Below, in pieces: positions 1 to 5,242 of a DNA stretch of 5,274 nt. The notes under the pieces were generated by a model, which saw only the letters and a program-made list of their open reading frames with translations, had not been told where the DNA came from and did no database searches. The stretch lies in assembly GCA_900554945.1 (NCBI GenBank), contig USJN01000129.1:1-5274 (forward strand), given 5' to 3'. Source of the DNA: an uncultured Coriobacteriaceae bacterium (GTDB lineage: Bacteria > Actinomycetota > Coriobacteriia > Coriobacteriales > Eggerthellaceae). The stretch's first letter is position 1. Each line of letters starts with the position of its first letter. The translations under genes and the position numbers were made by a program.

Positions 1-22
1 GGGGAGGGGAGTGAGCTTGCCC

Positions 23-66
23 CCGCGCGCAGTTCGAAAGCGAAGCGAGGACCGTCTGAGCACGGG
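23..66 (+). repeat. 44-bp intergenic repeat, copy 1
   Basis: This stretch matches the reverse complement of 2490-2533 at 39 of 44 positions. The mismatches are a three-base block at 36-38 and single changes at 53 and 56. Both ends are identical: the left end begins CCGCGCGCAGTTC and the right end finishes TGAGCACGGG. It lies about 90 bp beyond the stop codon of the minus-strand AEC gene. Relative to that gene it has the same orientation as copy 2 has to the MFS gene. The core of copy 2 (CAGTTCCGC, loop, GCGAGGACTG) is an imperfect dyad; in copy 1 the dyad is weaker because of the block at 36-38. The repeat is seen directly. Its role (REP/MITE-like element, 3'-end stabiliser or terminator part) is unknown. 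Confidence 0.8.
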
Positions 67-79
67 ATATGTCCCATGC
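60..79. other. short hairpin at edge of repeat copy 1
   Basis: GCACGGGA (60-67) pairs with TCCCATGC (72-79) around a four-base loop, giving eight pairs of which one is a G-T wobble. It overlaps the outer end of repeat copy 1 and lies 79-98 bp past the AEC stop codon. No T-run follows on the minus strand, so it is not a standard intrinsic terminator. The equivalent hairpin is absent next to copy 2. It may still help form the 3' end of the AEC transcript, but that is inference. Confidence 0.35.
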
Positions 80-123
80 CCGAATGCGGGGGAGGGGCGA
101 CCTCGTATTCCCACGCCCGAATG
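72..123. repeat. 15-bp direct repeat, two units 37 bp apart
   Basis: TCCCATGCCCGAATG at 72-86 recurs as TCCCACGCCCGAATG at 109-123, with one mismatch. Both lie in the non-coding stretch 1-157 beyond the AEC gene. I see no gene in 1-157: the plus-strand open frame crossing it continues antisense into the AEC gene and its translation has no recognisable features. Function unknown. Confidence 0.45.
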
Positions 124-157
124 TCTCGCGTTGCCTCGCCTTCTCGTGCTTTGTCTT

Positions 158-1093
158 CTACCCGATGACCATGACGAGAATCGGGATCGTGATGATCGAC
201 AGCACGGTCGTGACGAAAGTGCCCTGAGCCATGGTGCGCGAGTCGCCGCCGTATTGGTAGCACAGCATCGTGCCGTTCGTGGCGACCGGCATCGCGCACA
301 GCACCACCATGATATCGATGAGCATCGGGTCGACCGGCACGAGGCGGAAGAGCGCCCACACGATGAGCGGCGAGACGATGAGGCGCGCGAGGGACGCGAT
401 CCACAGGCGTGGACCGCCGATGAGCTTGGAAACCGGCAGGTCGGCAAGCGACGAGCCGATGATCAGAAGCGCGCCTGGCGTGGTGAAGGAACCGAGCGTC
501 TCAGCGGCGTCGCCGATGATGGGCACGCTGTGCACGTTTAAAAGCGTGAGGACGATAGCGATCGCGCAGGCGATGTTCGCCGGGGTGAGGAAGGTCTTAA
601 GCCCCATCTTCACCTTTGCGCCGCGGCCGGAGTCCTGCGCGATGAACCAGACGCCCATCGTGAACACGAGGAAGTTGAACGGCAGGTTGAAGATCGAGCC
701 GTAGATGAGCGTCGAGGGCCCGAAGATGGCCGACAACACGGGGAACCCGATGAAGCCGACGTTGCCGAACGTGAGCATGAAGCGAAAGACGCCCCTGTGC
801 CCGTCGCGGACGCCAAGGAGCTTCGTGACGAGGAACGCGAGCGCGGTCATGATGGCGAAGCTTACGATCGACAGCCCCATGGTGATGAGAATCTCGGTCG
901 ATCCGGGAAGCGAATCGGCGGTGAGCACCGAGCCCAAGATCATTGCCGGCAGCGCCGTATTCAAGATGAGTTTTGACAGGCCTTTGTCGATGGTCTTGTC
1001 CATGACGTGGGCTTTCTTCGCGATATATCCAATCGATATATCGAAGAACAAGATGACCATCGTGCCGAGAATGCTGAGAAATTCGCCGTCCAT
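158..1093 (-). CDS. AEC family transporter (auxin efflux carrier type permease)
   Basis: This 311-residue integral membrane protein belongs to the AEC/Mem_trans family. Characterised bacterial relatives move small organic anions such as malate or malonate; the substrate here cannot be read from the sequence. It is almost wholly hydrophobic, with about ten membrane segments in two halves separated by a short polar stretch near residues 152-166 (QDSGRGAKVK). Family hallmarks are IGYIAKK after the first segment (about 21-27), GNVGFIGFPV (110-119) and ATNGTMLCYQYGGD near the C-terminus (271-284). The length is usual for the family. The frame is open far upstream, to 1576, but I place the start at the ATG at 1093: GGAGG lies 10 bases before it, and residues before it show no family similarity and run antisense to the MFS gene. 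It is divergent from that gene. Family assignment is confident; substrate unknown. Confidence 0.92.
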   Translation of the reverse strand: MDGEFLSILGTMVILFFDISIGYIAKKAHVMDKTIDKGLSKLILNTALPAMILGSVLTADSLPGSTEILITMGLSIVSFAIMTALAFLVTKLLGVRDGHRGVFRFMLTFGNVGFIGFPVLSAIFGPSTLIYGSIFNLPFNFLVFTMGVWFIAQDSGRGAKVKMGLKTFLTPANIACAIAIVLTLLNVHSVPIIGDAAETLGSFTTPGALLIIGSSLADLPVSKLIGGPRLWIASLARLIVSPLIVWALFRLVPVDPMLIDIMVVLCAMPVATNGTMLCYQYGGDSRTMAQGTFVTTVLSIITIPILVMVIG

Positions 1094-1103
1094 ACCAGTT
1101 GTG

Positions 1104-1108
1104 CCTCC
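1104..1108 (-). promoter_or_regulatory. ribosome binding site fixing the AEC start
   Basis: On the minus strand GGAGG stands 10 bases before the ATG at 1093. It is the only strong Shine-Dalgarno match near the start of the conserved region, and it decides against the much longer open frame that continues upstream. Confidence 0.7.
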
Positions 1109-1144
1109 GTGCAGGTGATGTGCTTCTAGGAAAAGTGCCGCACG

Positions 1145-1174
1145 ATAATAACGCCGCTCGCGCCGCCACAAGAA
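1145..1174 (-). promoter_or_regulatory. candidate promoter for the AEC gene
   Basis: Reading the minus strand, TTCTTG (1169-1174) and TATTAT (1145-1150) are separated by 18 bases. The -10 matches the sigma-70 consensus at five of six positions; the -35 match is poor. It lies about 50 bp upstream of the AEC start, in an AT-rich pocket of the divergent intergenic region. The same pocket reads GATAAT on the plus strand (1144-1149) and could serve the MFS gene, but I see no convincing -35 for that direction. Confidence 0.35.
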
Positions 1175-1253
1175 AAATATGCAGACCTGTTCGGTGGATG
1201 GAGTAAGCTGTGTCGGCTTAGTGAAGATGGACGTTTTTGGGACGCCCTCGGAA

Positions 1254-1259
1254 AGGAAG
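1254..1259 (+). promoter_or_regulatory. ribosome binding site suggesting a GTG start for the MFS gene
   Basis: AGGAAG at 1254-1259 is the best Shine-Dalgarno-like match upstream of the MFS coding region. It stands 9 bases before GTG 1269 and 15 before ATG 1275. The in-frame ATGs at 1179 and 1227 have no comparable site. Confidence 0.45.
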
Positions 1260-1268
1260 TGGGTGCTC

Positions 1269-2450
1269 GTGTCGATGAGGTTTTGGGTTCCGCTTGTGGG
1301 GATGACGCTTTCGACCTTCGTGTTCAACACGTCGGAGTTCATGCCCATCGGCCTGCTCACCGACATTGCCGCGGATTTCAACATGACCGAGTCGGCGGCG
1401 GGCATGCTCATCTCCGTGTACGCATGGGCGGTCATGATTTTGTCGCTGCCGCTTATGCTCTGCGTGACGAAGGTGCCGCCGAAGCGCCTGCTTCTCGGCG
1501 TGATCGTCCTGTTCGGCATCTGCCAGCTGCTTTCGGCGGCATCGGTCAACTTCTGGATGCTTATGGCGGCGCGCATCGGAGTTGCTGCAGCTCATGCGGT
1601 ATTCTGGTCGATCATCACGCCGCTCGCGGTGCGTGTAGCCCCCTCCTCGAAAGCCTCGCTCGCGCTTTCCATGGTAGGCATGGGAACGTCGGTCGCTATG
1701 ATCTTCGGCCTGCCATGCGGGCGCATGCTTGGCCTTGCCATCGGGTGGCGCGCGACGTTTCTTACCGTCGGAATCGTGTCGTTTGCCATCGTCGCATGCC
1801 TTGCGTTCGTGTTCCCCAAGCTCGACGCGGGGAAGCCCTTCACGCTGGGAAAGCTGCCGAGCCTTCTGCGCACGCGCTCGCTTCTGAGCATGTACCTCGT
1901 CACCATCGTCGTGATCACGGCGTACTTCACCGGCTACGGTTACATCGAGCCGTTCTTCCAGCAGGTCGCGGGCCTGCCCGACGACGCGATCACCTTCGCG
2001 CTCGTGCTTTTCGGCGCGGCGGGCCTGGTGGGGAGCCTGCTGTTCGCCCGCCTGGGGCACGTGACGCTCGCGACGTTCATTTGCTTCGCGTGCGCCGGCA
2101 TCGCAGCGGCGCTTTTGCTCATGGCGCCTGCGGCGACGGGCGGCGAGGTCGCGTCGTGCCTTGTGTGCGTGCTGTGGGGGCTTGCGGCGTCGCTGTTCAA
2201 CGTGTCGTTCAACGCCGCTGTCATCAAGTGCGCGCCAGGGGGTGCGAGCTCGGTAGCCATGTCGATGTACTCGGGGCTCTATAATCTTGGCATTGGCACG
2301 GGAACATGGCTTGGCGGTATGGTTACTGCGAACGTGGGGATCGGGCTCATCGGGTATGTGGGCGGCGTTCTTGCGCTGGCGGGGCTTGCCTACTGTTGCC
2401 TGCGCTTTGTGGGGCTCTTGCGTCAAGTTCGTCATCCGTCGATCGGGTAG
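1269..2450 (+). CDS. MFS transporter, SotB/YdeA-like sugar efflux family
   Basis: This is a 12-segment major facilitator superfamily exporter, 393 residues from the chosen GTG start. It aligns along its length with what I recall of E. coli SotB (YdeA), a proton-driven exporter of arabinose and other sugars. Shared blocks are FNTSEFMPIGLLTDIA (19-34), YAWAVMILSLPLML (51-64), ARIGVAAAHAVFWSI (101-115), YIEPFFQQVAG (225-235) and SGLYNLGIGTG (335-345). SotB-like proteins are about 390-400 residues. The start is uncertain: GTG 1269 has AGGAAG at 9 bases, ATG 1275 is 15 bases from it, and ATG 1227 or 1179 would add 14 or 30 residues and lack a ribosome site. The protein ends in a basic tail (RQVRHPSIG). 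It is divergent from the AEC gene; the pairing suggests a small transport locus but not a known substrate. Export of a drug or metabolite is an alternative to sugar. Confidence 0.88.
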   Translation: MSMRFWVPLVGMTLSTFVFNTSEFMPIGLLTDIAADFNMTESAAGMLISVYAWAVMILSLPLMLCVTKVPPKRLLLGVIVLFGICQLLSAASVNFWMLMAARIGVAAAHAVFWSIITPLAVRVAPSSKASLALSMVGMGTSVAMIFGLPCGRMLGLAIGWRATFLTVGIVSFAIVACLAFVFPKLDAGKPFTLGKLPSLLRTRSLLSMYLVTIVVITAYFTGYGYIEPFFQQVAGLPDDAITFALVLFGAAGLVGSLLFARLGHVTLATFICFACAGIAAALLLMAPAATGGEVASCLVCVLWGLAASLFNVSFNAAVIKCAPGGASSVAMSMYSGLYNLGIGTGTWLGGMVTANVGIGLIGYVGGVLALAGLAYCCLRFVGLLRQVRHPSIG

Positions 2451-2489
2451 CTTCGATTTGCGAGATTGCCCCTGGTCGTGGTGGCGTCC

Positions 2490-2533
2490 CCCGTGCTCAA
2501 ACAGTCCTCGCTTCGCTGCGGAACTGCGCGCGG
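2490..2533 (-). repeat. 44-bp intergenic repeat, copy 2
   Basis: This is the inverted partner of 23-66, 39 bp past the MFS stop codon. In the minus-strand reading it contains CAGTTCCGC, an AGCGAA loop and GCGAGGACTG. These can form about nine pairs, including one G-T wobble, with one bulged base. It is immediately followed in the plus direction by a small GC hairpin: CGCGGC (2529-2534) pairs with GCCGCG (2540-2545) around a five-base loop. No T-run follows. Repeat and hairpin together could form the 3' end of the MFS transcript, but this is inference. Confidence 0.8.
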
Positions 2534-2592
2534 CACGCCGCCGCGACTAGGGGCATGCGGTTGGGGGTGGGCGCTTGGAATAATGTTGCTGC

Positions 2593-2621
2593 GTGACAAG
2601 AATTCTCGAATCGTCTTATAT
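2593..2621 (+). promoter_or_regulatory. weak upstream promoter candidate for moaA
   Basis: GTGACA (2593-2598, five of six to the -35 consensus) and TTATAT (2616-2621, a weak -10) are separated by 17 bases. The AT-rich stretch 2577-2625 stands out from its GC-rich surroundings. Use of this promoter would give a moaA leader of about 75 bases containing the whole inverted repeat at 2636-2683. Confidence 0.3.
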
Positions 2622-2635
2622 GGTAGCGCTCCGAC

Positions 2636-2683
2636 CACAGTTGCGCGGTGCCTTGCCTTCTTGGAGTATACTAGGCAACTGTG
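2636..2683 (+). promoter_or_regulatory. moaA leader: 9-bp inverted repeat enclosing a -10 hexamer
   Basis: CACAGTTGC (2636-2644) and GCAACTGTG (2675-2683) are perfect inverted arms separated by 30 bases. Between them is TATACT (2667-2672), a five-of-six -10 match. The arm positions would overlap the expected -35 region and the transcription start, as expected for a two-site operator; TTGCGC (2641-2646) is the nearest -35, with a long 20-base spacer. Alternatively, if transcription starts upstream, the arms form an RNA hairpin ending 11 bases before the Shine-Dalgarno sequence AGGAGG (2695-2700). The dyad is seen; which role it has is open. Confidence 0.5.
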
Positions 2684-2705
2684 AATGAACTTGTAGGAGG
2701 GGAAT

Positions 2706-3707
2706 ATGAAGGACGGTCATGGCCGCGTAATCGATTACCTGCGTATATCGTTGACGGACCGCTGTAATTTCCGCTGCGTGTACTGCATGCCCGAAGAGGG
2801 AGTGCAGCAGCTCTCCCATTTCGATATTCTGCGAATCGAAGAGGTTGAGCAGGCGGTTCGCATCGCGACGACGATCGGCATCAAAAGCGTGCGCCTGACG
2901 GGCGGCGAACCGACGGTGCGCAAGGGTCTCGTCGACCTGGTGCGCAACATCGCGGCGATGCCCGAGATTGAAAATGTCTCGATGACCACGAATGGTGTGC
3001 TCTTGCCGCGCATGGCGGCCGACTTGAAGGCGGCGGGGCTTTCGCGCGTGAACCTATCGCTCGACACGCTTGACGCCGAGAAGTTCCACAAGATTACGCG
3101 CTGCGGCTCGCTCGACGACGCGCTTCGCGGCATCGATGCAGCGCTTGAGTCGGGATTCAACCCCGTGAAAATCAATGCGGTCGCACTCCGCTCGCTTGCG
3201 GACGGCTTCCTCGATTTCGCCAAGCTCTCGATCGACCGCCCGTTGCACGTGCGCTTCATCGAGCACATGCCCATCGGCGATGTCTCTGAGGTCGACGGTA
3301 TCAGCTGGGGCAAGGACGGCGTCATCTCCTGCGAGGAAGTGTTCAACATCATCGACGAGGGCGCTCGCGTGCAAGGTTTGGGCGAGCTCGTTCCGGCGGG
3401 GGAGGACAAGCCAATCGGCTGGGGTCCCGCAGAGTACTATCATTTCCCCGGCGCTGCGGGCACGGTGGGCTTCATCAGCCCGCTGTCGCGCCACTTCTGC
3501 AGCAAGTGCAACCGCCTGCGCCTGACGGCCGATGGCAAGCTGCGCCCGTGTTTGTTCTCCGACGAGGAATACGACCTGCGCACCGCGTTGCGCGAAGGCA
3601 CCGAGGAAGACCAGCGTGCCGTGTTTCTGCAGGCCCTCGGCGCGAAGCCCGACGAGCACCACGACAAGGTGGGCACCGAGCGCGGCATGAGCCAGATCGG
3701 CGGCTAG
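2706..3707 (+). CDS. moaA: GTP 3',8-cyclase MoaA (molybdenum cofactor synthesis)
   Basis: MoaA is a cytosolic radical-SAM enzyme that catalyses the first step of molybdenum cofactor synthesis, rearranging GTP to 3',8-cyclo-GTP for MoaC. This copy has 333 residues, normal for the family. The radical-SAM [4Fe-4S] site is C20, C24 and C27 within SLTDRCNFRCVYCMP. Next come LTGGEPTVRKG (64-74), TTNG (94-97), NLSLDTLD (116-123) and RFIEHMPIGD (183-192). The second cluster, which binds substrate, uses C265, C268 and C282 (CSKCNRLRLTADGKLRPC). The protein ends in the diglycine (QIGG) that family members need for activity, so the gene looks intact. The start is clear: AGGAGG lies five bases before the ATG. 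moaC follows in the same direction after 105 bp, placing consecutive enzymes together. No other cofactor gene (moaD, moaE, mogA, moeA) is in the window. Confidence 0.97.
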   Translation: MKDGHGRVIDYLRISLTDRCNFRCVYCMPEEGVQQLSHFDILRIEEVEQAVRIATTIGIKSVRLTGGEPTVRKGLVDLVRNIAAMPEIENVSMTTNGVLLPRMAADLKAAGLSRVNLSLDTLDAEKFHKITRCGSLDDALRGIDAALESGFNPVKINAVALRSLADGFLDFAKLSIDRPLHVRFIEHMPIGDVSEVDGISWGKDGVISCEEVFNIIDEGARVQGLGELVPAGEDKPIGWGPAEYYHFPGAAGTVGFISPLSRHFCSKCNRLRLTADGKLRPCLFSDEEYDLRTALREGTEEDQRAVFLQALGAKPDEHHDKVGTERGMSQIGG

Positions 3708-3713
3708 GCTTTT

Positions 3714-3735
3714 CCGAAGCTGCGCGGCCCTTCGG
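3714..3735 (+). other. small hairpin between moaA and moaC
   Basis: CCGAAG (3714-3719) pairs with CTTCGG (3730-3735) around a ten-base loop, starting seven bases after the moaA stop. A ten-base palindrome, GCCGTACGGC, follows at 3737-3746, then TTTC. No real T-run follows the hairpin, so at most it is a weak terminator or processing site within a moaA-moaC transcript. Confidence 0.3.
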
Positions 3736-3746
3736 CGCCGTACGGC

Positions 3747-3775
3747 TTTCGCCAGCTTGCTATATCGTTTAGAAT
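3747..3775 (+). promoter_or_regulatory. candidate promoter for moaC
   Basis: TAGAAT (3770-3775) matches the -10 consensus at five of six positions in an AT-rich pocket. The hexamer 17 bases upstream, TTTCGC (3747-3752), is a poor -35. With a start near 3782 the leader would be about 30 bases. This suggests moaC can be expressed separately from moaA. Confidence 0.35.
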
Positions 3776-3812
3776 CACGGGCGTAACGGACGCTTTTCGA
3801 AAGGAATTCACT

Positions 3813-4325
3813 ATGAGTGGCGATACTCATTTGACGCACATCGACGAGAAGGGCGACGTCCGCATGGTCGACGTGTCCCAAAAGCCGGACACCGAGCGCG
3901 TTGCAGTCGCGGAGGGCTTCATCTCTATGCACCCCGAGACGCTTGCGCTGATCGTGGAAGGCAAGGCTGCGAAAGGCGACGTCTTGGCGTGCGCGCGCGT
4001 AGCGGGCGTGATGGCGGCAAAGCAGACGAGCACGCTCATCCCGATGTGCCATCCGCTCAACATCACGAAAGCCAAGGTAGAATGCACGCCGGTGCTCGAG
4101 GGCGAGCGCGAGGACGGCCGCGTGGGCATCCATGTCACCACGACGACGGGCGTCACCGGCAAGACCGGCATCGAGATGGAGGCCCTCACGGCGGCGAGCG
4201 TCGCATGCCTCACCGTGTACGACATGTGCAAGGCGGTCGACCGCGGGATGGAAATCTCCGAGATTCGCCTGCTCAAGAAGGATGGCGGCAAGACGGGCCT
4301 GTGGCTTCGCGGGGAATCCGAGTAG
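3813..4325 (+). CDS. moaC: cyclic pyranopterin monophosphate synthase MoaC
   Basis: MoaC is a cytosolic enzyme, hexameric in characterised members, that converts the MoaA product 3',8-cyclo-GTP into cyclic pyranopterin monophosphate with release of pyrophosphate. This 170-residue protein is full length. Family blocks are [18 protein letters not shown] (7-24), [18 protein letters not shown] (54-71), IPMCHPL (76-82), [17 protein letters not shown] (115-131), [11 protein letters not shown] (136-146) and [10 protein letters not shown] (153-162). By alignment with remembered E. coli MoaC, the catalytic or binding residues K51, H77, E112, E114, D128 and K131 are present as K54, H80, E121, E123, D137 and K140. 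A loop around residues 93-101 is about six residues longer than in E. coli. The ATG start has AAAGGA seven bases upstream. It follows moaA and is closed by a strong hairpin at 4370-4416. Confidence 0.97.
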   Translation: MSGDTHLTHIDEKGDVRMVDVSQKPDTERVAVAEGFISMHPETLALIVEGKAAKGDVLACARVAGVMAAKQTSTLIPMCHPLNITKAKVECTPVLEGEREDGRVGIHVTTTTGVTGKTGIEMEALTAASVACLTVYDMCKAVDRGMEISEIRLLKKDGGKTGLWLRGESE

Positions 4326-4369
4326 CCGGGGCGCAAGCGGCGCCGACCGCTTAACTGAGTTGCTGACCG

Positions 4370-4416
4370 ACGGGCCCGTCCGCGCCTTCCCGCGCGGTTC
4401 GGGCCCGTGTTATTTC
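4370..4416 (+). terminator. intrinsic terminator after moaC
   Basis: ACGGGCCCG (4370-4378) pairs with CGGGCCCGT (4400-4408). After a small internal mismatch, CCGCGC (4380-4385) pairs with GCGCGG (4392-4397), leaving a six-base loop. That makes 15 pairs, almost all G-C, followed by the T-rich tail GTTATTTCGT. It begins 44 bases after the moaC stop and separates the moa genes from the phosphatase gene. The interrupted T-tract is the only weakness. Confidence 0.75.
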
Positions 4417-4664
4417 GTCCGTGGGCGCTTGTCCGCCGATACGTATCTCGCGTCGTGGGGCCCACGCCTTTCTGTGAGCGTTCTCTGACTGACGTGTTTT
4501 GCTTTTCGAGTTGGCACTTTCCCGTGCGCGGGCGCTGCTTGCCTCTCCTCTTTCGCTCTCGGCTTGTTAACCTTTTCGCAACGGAAGACTCTTATGATAA
4601 AACGTTGCTGGCCCAGCCGTGTTGGTCTTAGCTGGCATCTCGAAGAATTGGCGAAGGGGGGCTT
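4417..4664 (+). other. non-coding stretch upstream of the phosphatase gene
   Basis: I find no gene here. A short stem (CGTGG 4454-4458 with CCACG 4462-4466) followed by CCTTTCT could be a weak back-up terminator. A pyrimidine-rich run spans about 4533-4560. The AT-rich pocket 4564-4605 contains TATGAT (4593-4598), a five-of-six -10 match, which is the likeliest promoter for the downstream gene, although no -35 at proper spacing is evident (TTGTTA at 4564 is 23 bases away). CCAGC (4613-4617) and GCTGG (4631-4635) could form a small hairpin in the resulting leader. Confidence 0.4.
4654..4661 (+). promoter_or_regulatory. ribosome binding site deciding the GTG start of the phosphatase
   Basis: AAGGGGGG (4654-4661) sits three bases before GTG 4665; its AGGGG core is five bases from it. 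There is no ATG near the start of the conserved region, so the GTG is required. Confidence 0.6.
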
Positions 4665-5138
4665 GTGCATAGCATCCTATTTATATGCCACGGCAATATC
4701 TGCAGGTCGACCATGGCGCAATTTGTCATGGAGGACATGGTGCGCAAAGCTTGTCTTGGGGGCAAGTTCTCGATTGACTCCGCGGCGACGAGTACTGAAG
4801 AAATCGGCGAGCTGCCTCATCCGGGCACGCTGAAAAAGCTTCGCGAACAGGGCATTTCCACGCATGCCCATCATGCGCGGCAGGTGCGGGCAAACGAATA
4901 CGGCGAGTGGGACCTTTTCGTCTACATGGACAGGGAGAACCTGCACGGCCTCGAGTCTATCTTCGGCGGCGACCCGCAGAAGAAGTTCGTGCGCCTGCTC
5001 GATTTCCTTCCCGATGACGACCCCCGCCACGGTAAGGACGTGGCCGATCCGTGGTACACCGGCAACTTCGACGCGACCTATCGAGACGTCGCCGCCGGGT
5101 GTCGCGGCCTGCTCTCGAAGCTGGAAGGCGGGCGTTAG
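4665..5138 (+). CDS. low molecular weight protein-tyrosine-phosphatase
   Basis: This is a cytosolic cysteine-dependent phosphatase of the LMW-PTP family, 157 residues, a standard length. The P-loop CX5R(S/T) is at the N-terminus as CHGNICRST (8-16). C8 is the expected nucleophile and R14 binds the phosphate. The general acid is D128 in DPWYTG, followed by the usual FDATYRDV and a C-terminal helix (GCRGLLSKLE). Members dephosphorylate tyrosine on bacterial tyrosine kinases or other proteins, sometimes in capsule loci, or protein arginine-phosphate. No kinase or polysaccharide gene is visible here, so the substrate is unknown. The start is GTG with a G-rich ribosome site; translation from it gives the family N-terminus at once. 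The residue after RS is Thr where most relatives have Pro. The gene is separated from moaC by a terminator and is probably transcribed alone. Confidence 0.93.
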   Translation: MHSILFICHGNICRSTMAQFVMEDMVRKACLGGKFSIDSAATSTEEIGELPHPGTLKKLREQGISTHAHHARQVRANEYGEWDLFVYMDRENLHGLESIFGGDPQKKFVRLLDFLPDDDPRHGKDVADPWYTGNFDATYRDVAAGCRGLLSKLEGGR

Positions 5139-5242
5139 AAACCGCGCCAAGAACGCAAGCATGCCGTCGTGGTGTTTGCGTGAGCCTTCAGAATGGGCGT
5201 CTTGGAGTGGCCTGCGCTGCCGGTTGTTGCGAAATAGTTGCG

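Noticed and set aside
11..541. Open frame of 176 codons on the plus strand
   Set aside because: It runs antisense through the AEC gene, its product is a low-complexity Arg/Asp/His-rich chain, and its first part is translated repeat sequence.
1094..1576. N-terminal extension of the AEC frame upstream of the ATG at 1093
   Set aside because: It overlaps the MFS gene antisense, shows no family similarity, and a good ribosome site sits just before the ATG at 1093.
1218..2435. Open frame of 405 codons on the minus strand
   Set aside because: It is antisense to the clearly conserved MFS gene, and its product is extremely rich in Arg, His and Lys, typical of a shadow frame in GC-rich DNA.
2451..2684. 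Small plus-strand frames between the MFS gene and moaA
   Set aside because: They pass through the 44-bp repeat, lack ribosome sites and encode compositionally random chains.
2577..2705. Molybdenum-cofactor riboswitch in the moaA leader
   Set aside because: Apart from the 9-bp dyad with its 30-base interior I could not match the multi-stem architecture of that riboswitch. A covariance-model search would be decisive.
3054..4133. Open frame of 359 codons on the minus strand
   Set aside because: It is antisense to both moaA and moaC, crosses their intergenic region and has no recognisable motif.
4370..4664. moaC and the phosphatase as one operon
   Set aside because: A 15-pair hairpin with a T-rich tail and a long non-coding stretch separate them.
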